Assembly: GCA_018780435.1 (NCBI GenBank)
Contig: JADMJS010000434.1
Coordinates: 1-49,845 of the forward strand
Reading direction: 5' to 3'
Source: Myxococcales bacterium
Lineage (GTDB): Bacteria; Myxococcota_A; UBA9042; GCA-2863065
Length of the DNA stretch: 49,845 bases
Position 1 is the stretch's first letter; every line of letters starts with the position of its first letter. This document shows, piece after piece, positions 25,785 to 35,325 of the stretch. Under the pieces are notes generated by a model. That model had not been told where the DNA came from. It was given only the letters and a program-made list of their open reading frames with translations, and ran no database searches. The position numbers were made by a program, and so were the translations under genes.

Positions 25785-27700
25785 CGCTTCGCCGACGAAT
25801 CCTCATCTACGGCGTCGGTGTGCTGGCGGTCGCCGCCGGAGTGGGAGGGCTGCTCCTCTCTGCCCCCGAAGGCGATCCGATCCCGGCGAGTCGTCCCGAC
25901 CGGGGTGGGCCGCTCCCAGAGCGGGCGCCGACGGCGCTATCCACTTCGTTGGGCCCTACGAAGCGAGCGGTCGCGGAAGAGGCGACCGCGCCCGGGGACC
26001 CCGCGCTCAGGGCGACGACGCCGGCACCGTCTCCCGCCGTGGTCAGGTCCGGACGGTATCTGGTCGACGTCGTCTCCGAGGTCGGCGGTCGTGACGAACA
26101 GCAGGGCACCGTGTCGCTCGGGCCCGAGGAGCTGAAACAGGGTGGCACCTGGAGAGCCTCCCGCCTCGTCGATTCGGGGGGCGACGCCGTTCTCGGGGCC
26201 ATTCGGCTCGCCAGCGATGGGACCTTCGACGTATGCCTGACCCGTCCGCAAGATGATGGGGCGCTCGGGCTACGGCTCTGCGCGGCGACCGCGGCGTTGT
26301 CGCTCGGCCGCTCGCCTCAGCCCGAGGCGACGGAATGGCGGACACAAGAAGGGGCGGAGCGGGGCTGGAGCGAGGTGCAGTATCGCCGCAGCGGAGACGT
26401 CATCACCAAGACGTGGACAGGAGCACCTGGCGTTCCAAACCTCGAGCTCCGGGGCCGGACCGAGGTGGCGCTTGGGCGAGAGGGCGTGGTCTCGGTGGAG
26501 CTCACCGAGGAGGGTGTGATGGGCGAAGGGGCGTCGGTCTTGAGCTTCAACACGCGCTCGGTCGCGCGCTGGAGTGGCCCTGAACATGGGCTCGACCTCG
26601 CCGCGCTCGACCTCACGGCGTTGCTCCCGCCGAGGCCGTCGCGAGGCGAGCCGCCGCCCGATCCGCCGGCGCGCCCGTTCGAGGAGGTCATTGGCGATCT
26701 CAAGGCTGGGGCTCGGAGCGACCGGCCCAGCCGACGGAGCGAGGTCCGAGATGAGCTCACCTACGCCATCCGCGCGAGCGTCGTCGCGGTGGGTGCCGCG
26801 AGAGAGCTGCTCGCCACCGAGACCCTCGATGACGCCGAGAGGCCACTGCTCGTCGCCGCACTGGTCGGAGCGGAGTCGGCCGCCTCCGAGGCCGCCGTTC
26901 TCGAGCTACTGCTCAACCGGGCGCGCTCGAGTGCCCTCCGGGTGGACCTCCTCAACGCGGTCACCCTGATGCAGCACCCCACGCCCGCGATGGCGGAGTC
27001 ACTCGTACGGATGGCCGCGTCCGGCGAGGTCTTGGCCCATGGCGCGGCCGTCGCCGCCGGCGGGATCTCGTCGAGGCTCGACGATGCCGCTCGTGAGGCG
27101 ACCGTGACGGCGCTCATCGCGGCGGCTGGGGCGATCCTGACGCCGCAAGGGACGGGGCCCGATCCGTTCCTGGCGAACCAGCGCGCGGGCACGCGTGCCG
27201 CGTGGGTCGATGCGCTCGGCAACACGGCCGATCCCCGGATCCTCCCGCTGGTCGGCGAATCTCTGAACGAGCCGAGCCCGATGGTGCGCGCGGCCGCGGC
27301 TGACGCGTTGCGCTTCCTTCGGTCGCCGTCCTGCGCCCGGATCATGGAGGAGGCGATGCTTACGGAGCACTCGGTCCACGTCCGTGGACGGCTCGTCATG
27401 GCCGCGTCGAAGATGGGTCCCGAACGGATGGGCAGCTTCGTCGAGCGTGCGCTCTTCAAGGACGAGAGCGGGTACGTGCGTCGCACGGCGGCGTTCGTGG
27501 CCGCCATGTGGTCGAGCACGGCGCCGGGCTACCTTGAGGTGCTCGCCAAGGCGCTCAAGGAGGAGAAGGAGCCGGACGTGGCCGAGGCGATCTCCAACCA
27601 CTTGAACTCGAACGAGATCCACGGCGACGAGGCCATGCGCGTGGAGATGCTGCCGGCCGAAGAAGGCGACGGCATGCAGGAAGTGGAGGAGACGCCGTGA
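25781..27700 (+). CDS. Membrane-anchored HEAT-repeat protein
   Basis: A 639-residue protein whose ATG overlaps the giant gene's stop (ATGA). MTLRRR then a hydrophobic helix (about 7-27) forms a signal anchor, with no lipobox. A Pro/Ala/Thr-rich linker (30-90) follows. Residues about 95-290 form a beta-rich domain (GRYLVDVVSEVGGRDEQQG; FDVCLTRP). The C-terminal half (about 330-620) is alpha-helical, with HEAT-like repeats: 'AAWVDALGNTADPRILPLV', 'VRAAAADALRFLRSPSCARI', 'VRGRLVMAASKMGPERM', 'VRRTAAFVAAMWSSTAPGYL'. HEAT arrays are protein-binding scaffolds, so it may tether or help export the giant protein; this is inferred from coupling. The beta-rich part resembles nothing I can name. The stop overlaps the next GTG start (GTGA). 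Confidence 0.75.
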   Translation: MTLRRRILIYGVGVLAVAAGVGGLLLSAPEGDPIPASRPDRGGPLPERAPTALSTSLGPTKRAVAEEATAPGDPALRATTPAPSPAVVRSGRYLVDVVSEVGGRDEQQGTVSLGPEELKQGGTWRASRLVDSGGDAVLGAIRLASDGTFDVCLTRPQDDGALGLRLCAATAALSLGRSPQPEATEWRTQEGAERGWSEVQYRRSGDVITKTWTGAPGVPNLELRGRTEVALGREGVVSVELTEEGVMGEGASVLSFNTRSVARWSGPEHGLDLAALDLTALLPPRPSRGEPPPDPPARPFEEVIGDLKAGARSDRPSRRSEVRDELTYAIRASVVAVGAARELLATETLDDAERPLLVAALVGAESAASEAAVLELLLNRARSSALRVDLLNAVTLMQHPTPAMAESLVRMAASGEVLAHGAAVAAGGISSRLDDAAREATVTALIAAAGAILTPQGTGPDPFLANQRAGTRAAWVDALGNTADPRILPLVGESLNEPSPMVRAAAADALRFLRSPSCARIMEEAMLTEHSVHVRGRLVMAASKMGPERMGSFVERALFKDESGYVRRTAAFVAAMWSSTAPGYLEVLAKALKEEKEPDVAEAISNHLNSNEIHGDEAMRVEMLPAEEGDGMQEVEETP

Positions 27701-29913
27701 AGCAGGGACTGTGGGTGAGGCTGTGGGTGCTTGGACCCATCGGTCTCCTGTCGGCGACCGCCTGTGAAGAGACCGTGACGGTCGCGTGTGGGCCCGGGAC
27801 TGTACTGGCTGGCGAGCGGTGCGTGCCGGAGCGGCCGCCCGAGATCACCTGCGGGGAGGGGACGATCTCGGTGGATGGGATCGTGTGTCTCCCGCGTCTG
27901 AAAGAGCCGTGGGAGTTCGACGACGTTGGGAGTGAGGCCGATGTCTCTCCCGCGGAGGACACAGGGCCGGAACCGCTCGACATCGCGGAAGAAGACGCCG
28001 GCGACGACATACCGGCGTGTGTACCGGATTGCGCGTTCCGCGAGTGCGGCGGCGACGGTTGTGGCGGCTCGTGCGGGTCTTGCGAAGACCCGACGGCACC
28101 CACCTGCGACGAAGAGCAGGGGGTCTGTACCGGGACGTGCGTGCCGGACTGTTACGGCAAGACCTGCGGCGACGACGGGTGTGGCGGGACGTGTGGTGAA
28201 TGCGGCGAGGGGAGCACCTGCCACGACGACAGTTGGTGTACACCTGAGGCGTGGACCTGTGACCCCGAGTACTTCGCTGATGAGAGCATCTGCGACTGCG
28301 AGTGTGGCGCGGTGGACGTGGATTGTAAGGAGAAGGGCGCGTTCATGGCGGGTTGCGACCCGCTCGAGGTCTGCAACGCCGAAGGGCTCTGCGAGGACAA
28401 GGTGCCCGCGGACTGGACCTGCGATCCCTACACCTTCGACGCGCAGGACTACTGCAACTGCGACTGCGGGGTGGAGGACCCCGATTGCGGCAACCCGGAC
28501 GCGCCGATCATCGGCTGCGCCGGCCAGTACGACTCCTGTGAACAGGGCGCTTGCGTCGCGTGCGAGGCCGCCTGCGACGGCAAGAGCTGTGGCAGTGACG
28601 GCTGCGGCGGGAGCTGCGGTGAGTGCGACGAGTTTGAGGTGTGCCACCTAGGTCAGTGCGCGGACCCATGCTTCCCGACACCCCTCGCGTGCGAGGACGC
28701 CGAGTGTGGGGACGATGGCTGCGGGGGGTCTTGTGGCCAGTGCGACGGCCTCACCGAGGTCTGTAGCGGTGGCTACTGCGAGCCCGCGGATCCCGAAGTC
28801 GCAGACGATTCCTGTTACTTGCGCTGCCAGAGCTACGCCCCCTCGGGGTGCGGTTGCTACGTGGGCTGTGCGGAGACCGGTGACTGCTGCGTCGACTACG
28901 ACCAGATGTGTACGTGTAACCCGGCCTGCGGGGGCAAGACGTGTGGCGACGATGGGTGCGGCGGGAGCTGCGGGACGTGCGAGGGTGCGACGCCCTATTG
29001 CACCGACGAGGGCCAATGCACCGGAGAATGTACGCCCGCGTGCGACGGCAAGTCGTGCGGCCCGGACGGCTGTGGTGGCGAGTGCGGCACCTGCGGTGCA
29101 TCGGAGACCTGCTCCTTCCTCGATCAGTGCGTCCCTGCGGATTGGCACTGCTCGATGACCTACTACGGGGACGGCGCGTTCTGCGACTGCGGGTGCGGGG
29201 CTCCCGATCCGGACTGCGCCCTGGGCGTCGACTTCGTCTTCGGCTGTCCCGTTGGCGTCGATTCGTGTCAGGAGGGGATCTGCGGCGTCGAGGCGTTCTG
29301 TTCGTCGAAAGCCGAGTGTACAAACAACCAGTGGTGCATCGGTCTCTACCTGTCGGCGCCGGGACAGGTCTCCGGCGTGTGCGGGTGGCCGTGGCCCGAT
29401 TCGGCGCCACCCGGGGCGCCCTGCAGCGCGAGTGAGGAGTGCAGCACCGGGTGTTGCCTCGGCGCAACCTGCAGGGATCACTGCGGCGCTGATGGTGAGT
29501 GCCCGAGTAGTCAGCGGTGCCTCGGTTTCGAAGTGGCCAGTGACGGCTCCGGGACGACGTTAGGCCTATCGGGGGGCTGCGCATCGGTCGGCGGCTCAGC
29601 GGAGGGCTGCGATGCGCAGGCAGCGTGTCCAGTCGGGGAGCGTTGCCTCGTGTTCCTGCCGCCGTCGGGCGGCTCACCGAGGTTCCTGTGTACGGGGCAG
29701 CCCGCGGGCGTCGGCGAGCCGTGTAACGACGGGAGCTGCGCCGGAGGACTCCTGTGCGTCTCGACGTCGCTCGGGAAAGACGTCTGCGCATTGCCCTGTC
29801 CGGGCGGGGCCAGCGACTGCCAAGACGCCGAGGAGTGTCTCCCGACGCGTCTCAGCGACCGCGGTACCAATGACACCGAGGACGACATCATGGTGAACGC
29901 ATGCACGCCGTGA
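27697..29913 (+). CDS. Cysteine-rich lipoprotein with somatomedin B-like domain
   Basis: A 738-residue protein starting at the GTG inside the upstream stop (GTGA). The signal peptide ends in lipobox ATAC (about residue 23). An acidic linker (about 75-105) leads to six CG.DGCGG.CG.C repeats. Three copies of another motif, W.C....Y.....C.C.CG..D.DC, start near residues 186, 240 and 483. A somatomedin B-like knot lies at about 372-405 (GCGCYVGCAETGDCCVDY). The C-terminal part (about 530-738) has cysteine patterns such as CSSKAECTNNQWC and CSASEECSTGCC, resembling small disulfide-rich modules. The protein should be exposed on the outer membrane. All modules recur in the neighbouring genes, so these are paralogues built from a shared kit. 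Confidence 0.78.
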   Translation: MKQGLWVRLWVLGPIGLLSATACEETVTVACGPGTVLAGERCVPERPPEITCGEGTISVDGIVCLPRLKEPWEFDDVGSEADVSPAEDTGPEPLDIAEEDAGDDIPACVPDCAFRECGGDGCGGSCGSCEDPTAPTCDEEQGVCTGTCVPDCYGKTCGDDGCGGTCGECGEGSTCHDDSWCTPEAWTCDPEYFADESICDCECGAVDVDCKEKGAFMAGCDPLEVCNAEGLCEDKVPADWTCDPYTFDAQDYCNCDCGVEDPDCGNPDAPIIGCAGQYDSCEQGACVACEAACDGKSCGSDGCGGSCGECDEFEVCHLGQCADPCFPTPLACEDAECGDDGCGGSCGQCDGLTEVCSGGYCEPADPEVADDSCYLRCQSYAPSGCGCYVGCAETGDCCVDYDQMCTCNPACGGKTCGDDGCGGSCGTCEGATPYCTDEGQCTGECTPACDGKSCGPDGCGGECGTCGASETCSFLDQCVPADWHCSMTYYGDGAFCDCGCGAPDPDCALGVDFVFGCPVGVDSCQEGICGVEAFCSSKAECTNNQWCIGLYLSAPGQVSGVCGWPWPDSAPPGAPCSASEECSTGCCLGATCRDHCGADGECPSSQRCLGFEVASDGSGTTLGLSGGCASVGGSAEGCDAQAACPVGERCLVFLPPSGGSPRFLCTGQPAGVGEPCNDGSCAGGLLCVSTSLGKDVCALPCPGGASDCQDAEECLPTRLSDRGTNDTEDDIMVNACTP

Positions 29914-32900
29914 GCACGACCCCGTTTTGCGCAACCGGTCGCCACCTCGTTCTCGGGCTCGGCCTCCTCCACCTCCTCGTCGCGGCGTGTACCACCCGAG
30001 ACCCGGCGACGACATGTGGCGAAGGCACCGTGCTCACCGAAGGGCGTTGTGTCTCGGACGTGACGCCGCACGTGTGTGGCCCGGGGACCATTTTACAGGG
30101 GAGCGAGTGTGTCCTCGATCTCACGGCGATCCCGAAGGACACGGGCGAGCCCGACGCCGATGAGCCGGATGACGACGTCTCGATGCAGGACGTCACGGAA
30201 CCGCCCACAGACGACACGACTCTGGACGAGGACGTGCCCCTACTGGAGTGCCCGGACGGTTGCCCGGACGGCCAGCTCTGTTTCGAGGGCGAGTGCGTCG
30301 TGCCGGAGGAGGCACCCATCTACTGGTTCTGCATCGAGAACCTGTACGCCGACGGGTACTTCTGCGATTGCGAGTGCGGCTTCCCGGATCCGGACTGCGC
30401 CGATCCGGCGCTCCCCGTGCAGGGATGCGACGGCGCCGCCGCTTGCGGGTCCGACGGCTTCTGCGGCGAGTGTATCCCGGTCTGTGACGGGCTCGCGTGC
30501 GGCAGCGACGGCTGCGGGGGGAGCTGCGGAGACTGTACGGGGGAGGGCGAGATCTGCAGCTCGGGCCAGTGCGAGATGTGCACACCGAGCTGCGAGGGCC
30601 TTGAGTGCGGCGACGACGGGTGTGGTGGGAGCTGTGGCGAGTGCGAAGGCATCCTCGCTTGTTTCGAGGGGCTCTGTGCGCCCCCAGCCCCGGACGCGTC
30701 GTGCGAAGGGCATTGTGGCGACGTCACCGAATCAGGGTGCTGGTGCACCTCCGACTGCGAGACCTACGGCGATTGTTGTGCCGACGTGGAGTTTTGCGCG
30801 TGCGGGAGTGGATGCGCGGGAGTGGACTGCGGTGACGACGGCTGTGGTGGGAGCTGCGGCGAGTGCGAGGAAGGGGCCGCTTGTGAGGACGGCCTCTGTG
30901 TCATCCTGCCGTCGTGCGTGGAGACGGGCTGCGGCGACCATGGCGATTGCGACGAGGCCTCGGGCGATTGCGACTGCGACGTCGGCTTCACCGGGGGGCT
31001 CTGCGACGCGTGTGCACCCGGGCATACGGGTTTCCCGCTCTGTGGGTTCGTCTGCACAGCGGATGACCAGTGTGGCGATGGCGACGACTGCACCGAAGAC
31101 GCCTGCACTCCCGACTTCGGCTGTCTCAACGTGCGTTCACCACTGCCGTGCGATGACGGCGACCCGTGTACCGCCGATGACACGTGCGGCGACGACGGCT
31201 GCGTCGGTATCGATGACGGGTGTGACGACGGAAACGCCTGCACGACGGACGCTTGCTCGGCCAGTGGCTGCGTTCACTCCCCGAGCGGCGCCGTGACCTG
31301 CGACGACAACGATCCCTGTACCGCCGTGGACACGTGCGCCGGGACGGTGTGCTACGGGGCCGGCGCCGTCACGTGTGACGATGGGTCGATGTGTACTATC
31401 GACGCCTGCGTCCCAGGAGAAGGCTGCGTGTATGAGCCGGTACCGGACGACGCGCCGTGCGATACAGGCGATCTTTGCGTCTACGAGGCGGCCTGTGAGG
31501 CAGGAGTGTGCAAGGCGGTTCGGAGGCGGTCCTGTCACGACGGCGACCCATGTACGGCCGACGACTGCGCGCCGGCGACAGGAGAGTGCACCAACCCGGC
31601 GCTGTCCGACGGCGATGCGTGTGATGACGAACGGCCCTGCACGGTGGGTGAGGCGTGTAGCAGCGGCGCCTGCGTGCCGGAGGCCACCGTTTGCCTCCTG
31701 CCCGCCGCGATGCCCATCGTCCACTACTCCGCGTTCACTTACGGCGCGCTGGACCTCGACGAGACGACAGGGGACGTCTACGGCTGGCTCGACGAGAACG
31801 TCGCAGGCTACCTTCAGGCCGGTGTGGAGGGCGAGCTCCCCACCTGGGAAGCCGAGGCCGTCAATGGCCGTCCTGGAGTGCGTCTGGCCAATGGCGCCGC
31901 GTTGAGCAGCGAGCTCCCCGGTGACGGGACGACGCCCGTGAGCCTCTTCGCAGTCCTTTGTCTCGGGAAGGCCGGGTCAGGCACCTATGCGACGATCGCG
32001 AGCGTCGGCCCTGCAAGCCAGCCGTCGACGTGGCTGGCCCGTGTCGGCGACGGGCTCGTAGGGTCGGCCGGCGGCGAGGACGGGTGGCTCGCCACCGAGA
32101 GCAGCGGCTGTCTGGTGGTCGCGGTGGAGTACAGACCCGAGGGGGTCGAACTCTCGTTGGTATCGGGTGACACGTCGGAGTCGGAGGTCGTCGACACCGT
32201 ACTGCCGCCGTTCCTCACCGCCGACGATGTGCTCCGCATCGGCGGGAGCAAGCGGACCCTGGTGCTCGGCGAGCTCCTCATTTACGACGAGGTGCTCGAC
32301 GCGCGCTCGCGAGCCGACGTCATCAGCACCCTTCGGCGAGCCTGGGGCTTCCCGGTCCCCGTGGCCGATGCCGCTTATGATCCGGACAACGACGACCGCG
32401 TCTCTCCGGTGGATCCCCCGCCCTTCGACGATCTGACGCTCGTGAAGGAGCTCGAGTCCGAGAACGACGGTCCGCCGCTCACCTGCTCGACCCCCGAGTC
32501 CTATTGTCCCGTCCTCTTGGAGCCGAACCAGTACAGCGACAACGTCGGCGTCGGCTACTACCCAAACCCGGAGACACTGCCGCTGAATGCCTACGCCGGG
32601 GTCCTGACCGACTCCGCCTTCACGATGGTGGCCGCCATGCGCCTCGACGTACCGTCTGAGGATGGCGTGTTGCTCCGGCTCGAGGCGGGTGACACGGCGC
32701 TTGCGCTCACTCAGAGCAACTGCGAGGGCTGCGACGGGGAGGTGCGTTGGGGTGACGCCGACGAGCTCGGGGGAGGCGCGTTCTTGAGCTGGCCCATTGG
32801 TACAGCGATCTGGCGCGTGGTCACGACCACGGCGGACGGGACGGGGGCCTGTACCGTCTCGCTCGATGATGGCAGCACGGAGGCGGCGGAGTGCCAGGCG

Positions 32901-33089
32901 CCGCCCGATGACCAGGATGCCATCCTCGATGTCGGTTCCTATGAGGAGCCGGGCTCCGAGTTGGACGACCTCGCTACGCGCCCCATGGGCGGAGCGGTAG
33001 GTGAGCTCCGCTTCTTCCTCCGTTCGCTCCACCCCTTGGACCGCGCGTACGTCGAGCGGCTCATCGCCTGGAAGTACAGCATATGGTGA
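29901..33089 (+). CDS. Cysteine-rich lipoprotein with SMB-, EGF- and LamG-like domains
   Basis: A 1062-residue protein. The ATG at 29901 overlaps the previous gene by 13 nt; the in-frame GTG at 29910 would give an exact GTGA overlap as at the other junctions and is an equally good start. The signal peptide ends in lipobox VAAC (about residue 30). Next come an acidic linker (75-110), one W.C...CDCECG..DPDC motif (from 142), CG.DGCGG repeats, a somatomedin B-like knot (about 268-300), an EGF-like segment (about 339-381), and CDDG.PCT.D.C modules (about 394-596). The C-terminal half holds two LamG/concanavalin-like beta-sandwich regions (about 600-817 and 835-1062, ending AWKYSIW). Such sandwiches commonly bind carbohydrate or protein ligands. 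It is a surface protein, and its ligand is unknown. Confidence 0.76.
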   Translation: MHAVSTTPFCATGRHLVLGLGLLHLLVAACTTRDPATTCGEGTVLTEGRCVSDVTPHVCGPGTILQGSECVLDLTAIPKDTGEPDADEPDDDVSMQDVTEPPTDDTTLDEDVPLLECPDGCPDGQLCFEGECVVPEEAPIYWFCIENLYADGYFCDCECGFPDPDCADPALPVQGCDGAAACGSDGFCGECIPVCDGLACGSDGCGGSCGDCTGEGEICSSGQCEMCTPSCEGLECGDDGCGGSCGECEGILACFEGLCAPPAPDASCEGHCGDVTESGCWCTSDCETYGDCCADVEFCACGSGCAGVDCGDDGCGGSCGECEEGAACEDGLCVILPSCVETGCGDHGDCDEASGDCDCDVGFTGGLCDACAPGHTGFPLCGFVCTADDQCGDGDDCTEDACTPDFGCLNVRSPLPCDDGDPCTADDTCGDDGCVGIDDGCDDGNACTTDACSASGCVHSPSGAVTCDDNDPCTAVDTCAGTVCYGAGAVTCDDGSMCTIDACVPGEGCVYEPVPDDAPCDTGDLCVYEAACEAGVCKAVRRRSCHDGDPCTADDCAPATGECTNPALSDGDACDDERPCTVGEACSSGACVPEATVCLLPAAMPIVHYSAFTYGALDLDETTGDVYGWLDENVAGYLQAGVEGELPTWEAEAVNGRPGVRLANGAALSSELPGDGTTPVSLFAVLCLGKAGSGTYATIASVGPASQPSTWLARVGDGLVGSAGGEDGWLATESSGCLVVAVEYRPEGVELSLVSGDTSESEVVDTVLPPFLTADDVLRIGGSKRTLVLGELLIYDEVLDARSRADVISTLRRAWGFPVPVADAAYDPDNDDRVSPVDPPPFDDLTLVKELESENDGPPLTCSTPESYCPVLLEPNQYSDNVGVGYYPNPETLPLNAYAGVLTDSAFTMVAAMRLDVPSEDGVLLRLEAGDTALALTQSNCEGCDGEVRWGDADELGGGAFLSWPIGTAIWRVVTTTADGTGACTVSLDDGSTEAAECQAPPDDQDAILDVGSYEEPGSELDDLATRPMGGAVGELRFFLRSLHPLDRAYVERLIAWKYSIW

Positions 33090-35218
33090 CCCGGACAACC
33101 CTGATCCGTTCGCCCGAGCGCGGCCGGAACCTCGCGATCTCCGCCGCTTTCGTGCTGGTGGGGGCGGCGCTGGGCTGCTCCACTGGACTCGCCGTGAGCG
33201 GCGGTGATTCGGCGGATTCTCCCGCGTCCGTCACGGCGGCCGTCTGCGGCGACGGGCTCTGGCAGCCGGGCGACGGTACCGAACAATGCGACGACGGCAA
33301 CACCGAAGACGGAGATGGCTGTTCCGCCGCCTGCCAGGTCGAGGAGGGCTGGGAGTGCCAGACGGCTCTCGACCTCCACACCGGGACGGCTACCGCCGAG
33401 TCGACCGACCTCGAAGCGCGGTGGCGCTTCCCGGACCTGCTCCCCGAGCTCCCGCCGCTTATCGATGGCCCCGAGCGATGTCCTGACCAGCCCTTCGAAG
33501 CGGTCGAGCCTCCAGACGGCGGGACATGCGCGTACATCCGTCGCCCGGATTGTGGGCTCGGCGTGGTGGCAACCTTCTCGTTCAACCTCGTGGAGCTGCC
33601 GCCGCGCTCGACCGTCTTGGTCGCGGGCCGCTTTCATCTGCCGCGGGCGTCGACAGCCGACGCGGGCGACGGCGTCGATGGCGAGGAAGACGGCGGCGAC
33701 GGAACGGAGGAGACCCGTGACGCCCGTTGGGGGATCGGGAACTTGAAGCTAAACGGGATCATCGACGACCTGCCCAACTACGACACGGTGGTCAACATCA
33801 CCTCGGAGCTCCGGGTCGGGCAGAACCATCTGCAGTTTCATCAGCCGAAGGCCGTTGCCTTCCGGGTTTGCCAACCCGACGGAACGGAAGCCTGGCGCTC
33901 CGCGTCGGCGTCCATCTGCCAGACCGTGTGCGGCAACGGCATGATAGACCCTGGAGAAGCCTGCGATGGCGGCAACCGCGACGCGGGAGACGGGTGCTCG
34001 CCGGAGTGTCGCGTCGAGGAGGGGTATTGCCTGCTCGATGGGAGCCTGACGGCGAACGGTGAATGGTGCTTTGCGGGGCTCTCGGCGGGATGCCAGGACG
34101 GGCTAGTCGAATGCGACGAGGCGGGCGAAGCGGTATGTCGAGCCAGATTGCCCACCGAGGAGGTCTGCAACGGGACGGACGATGACTGCGACGGCGAGGC
34201 CGACGAGCTGGCGGGGGGGCCGTGCACCGTGGACGGCGCATTCGGGCCCTGTCAGATCGGACTCGACACCTGTGTCGACGGCGCGCTCACGTGTGTCGCG
34301 CCGGAGCCCGCCGCAGAGACGTGCAACGCCGTCGACGACGACTGCAACGGCCTCACCGACGATCTCGCGGCAGGTCCGTGCGAGCTGGCTGCCGAGGAGG
34401 ACCCGGGCTGTGGCGTTGGGCGCACTCAATGTGTTGGCGATGCTCCCGCCTGCGTCGCCGTCCCCTCGGAGGAGGTGTGCAATGGGCGCGACGACGACTG
34501 TGACCAGTCGGTGGACGAGGAGTGTGTCGCGGCGTGCGGCAATGGCCAGCTGGACGCCGGAGAGGACTGTGACGGAAGCCCGGACTGCACCCCCGAGTGT
34601 CAGCTCGGCTACTGCGGTGACGGCGTCGTGACCGAGGGCGAAGACTGTGACGCCGGGCCTGGCGGCGACTCAGGGAAGACCTGCACGTCCGACTGCCATT
34701 ACATCGAATGTGGCGACGGCATCGTCTACTCCGGCGTAGAGGCCTGCGACGATGGGTCCACGGGTGGCGAAGACGACGGGTGTCTCGCGTGTGTCGTGAC
34801 GGCAGGGTGGTCCTGCGATTCGACCATCGGAGAGACCTCCGTCTGCAGCGCGGTGTGTGGTGACGGCAAGATCGTCGGGCCGGAGACATGCGACGACGAC
34901 AACGACGATGACGGTGACGGGTGCTCGTCCTCGTGCACCGGGGAGCTTGGCTTCGATTGTGCGACCTCGCTGCTCGGGGTGAACGTTTGCGAGCCTATCT
35001 GCGGCGACGGCGTGGTCGTGAACGGCGAAGGTTGCGACGACGACGATGAGGCATCTGGCGACGGGTGTTCCCCGTTGTGCCAGGTCGAGCCCGACTGGAC
35101 CTGCAGCACCACGGGCGGAGCCAGCGTCTGTCAGCGCCGGTGTGACGCGCCCGGGGCCGACGAGTGCCCTCCTGGTGCGGTGTGCGATTCCGTGACGGGA
35201 GCGTGCGCCCCACTCTGA
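33083..35218 (+). CDS. Lipoprotein with Myxococcus cysteine-rich (DUF4215) and MopE-type repeats
   Basis: A 711-residue protein. The ATG at 33083 overlaps the previous stop by 7 nt, and the next codon, a GTG at 33086, would make a GTGA overlap. The signal peptide has lipobox ALGC (Cys 32). Residues 55-94 form a classic Myxococcus cysteine-rich repeat (CGDG, EQCDDGN, DGDGCS, C.VEEGWEC), and several more follow at about 285-320 and 510-690. Between them is a beta-rich, cysteine-poor domain (about 150-280). Three MopE-like metal-binding repeats lie at about 355-480 (CNGTDDDCDG, CNAVDDDCNG, CNGRDDDCDQ). It is the last gene of the array and should be surface-exposed. The DDDC-rich part probably binds calcium or another divalent metal, by family analogy. 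Confidence 0.8.
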   Translation: MVTRTTLIRSPERGRNLAISAAFVLVGAALGCSTGLAVSGGDSADSPASVTAAVCGDGLWQPGDGTEQCDDGNTEDGDGCSAACQVEEGWECQTALDLHTGTATAESTDLEARWRFPDLLPELPPLIDGPERCPDQPFEAVEPPDGGTCAYIRRPDCGLGVVATFSFNLVELPPRSTVLVAGRFHLPRASTADAGDGVDGEEDGGDGTEETRDARWGIGNLKLNGIIDDLPNYDTVVNITSELRVGQNHLQFHQPKAVAFRVCQPDGTEAWRSASASICQTVCGNGMIDPGEACDGGNRDAGDGCSPECRVEEGYCLLDGSLTANGEWCFAGLSAGCQDGLVECDEAGEAVCRARLPTEEVCNGTDDDCDGEADELAGGPCTVDGAFGPCQIGLDTCVDGALTCVAPEPAAETCNAVDDDCNGLTDDLAAGPCELAAEEDPGCGVGRTQCVGDAPACVAVPSEEVCNGRDDDCDQSVDEECVAACGNGQLDAGEDCDGSPDCTPECQLGYCGDGVVTEGEDCDAGPGGDSGKTCTSDCHYIECGDGIVYSGVEACDDGSTGGEDDGCLACVVTAGWSCDSTIGETSVCSAVCGDGKIVGPETCDDDNDDDGDGCSSSCTGELGFDCATSLLGVNVCEPICGDGVVVNGEGCDDDDEASGDGCSPLCQVEPDWTCSTTGGASVCQRRCDAPGADECPPGAVCDSVTGACAPL

Positions 35219-35224
35219 CGAGCT

Positions 35225-35254
35225 GGGCAGGCCGACGATCGGGCGGCCTTGCCC
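35225..35254. terminator. Hairpin at the end of the operon
   Basis: Arms GGGCAGGCC (35225-35233) and GGCCTTGCCC (35245-35254) pair with a single bulged base around an 11-nt loop, 6 nt after the operon's last stop. It lies between convergent genes, so it could serve both. No T-run is visible. Confidence 0.4.
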
Positions 35255-35325
35255 TGCGCGCCCGAGTGGGCTGTCGAGCGCGCTGAGCCGAGCGACTCCG
35301 GCGACGGCCTGGGACTGAATCGAGC

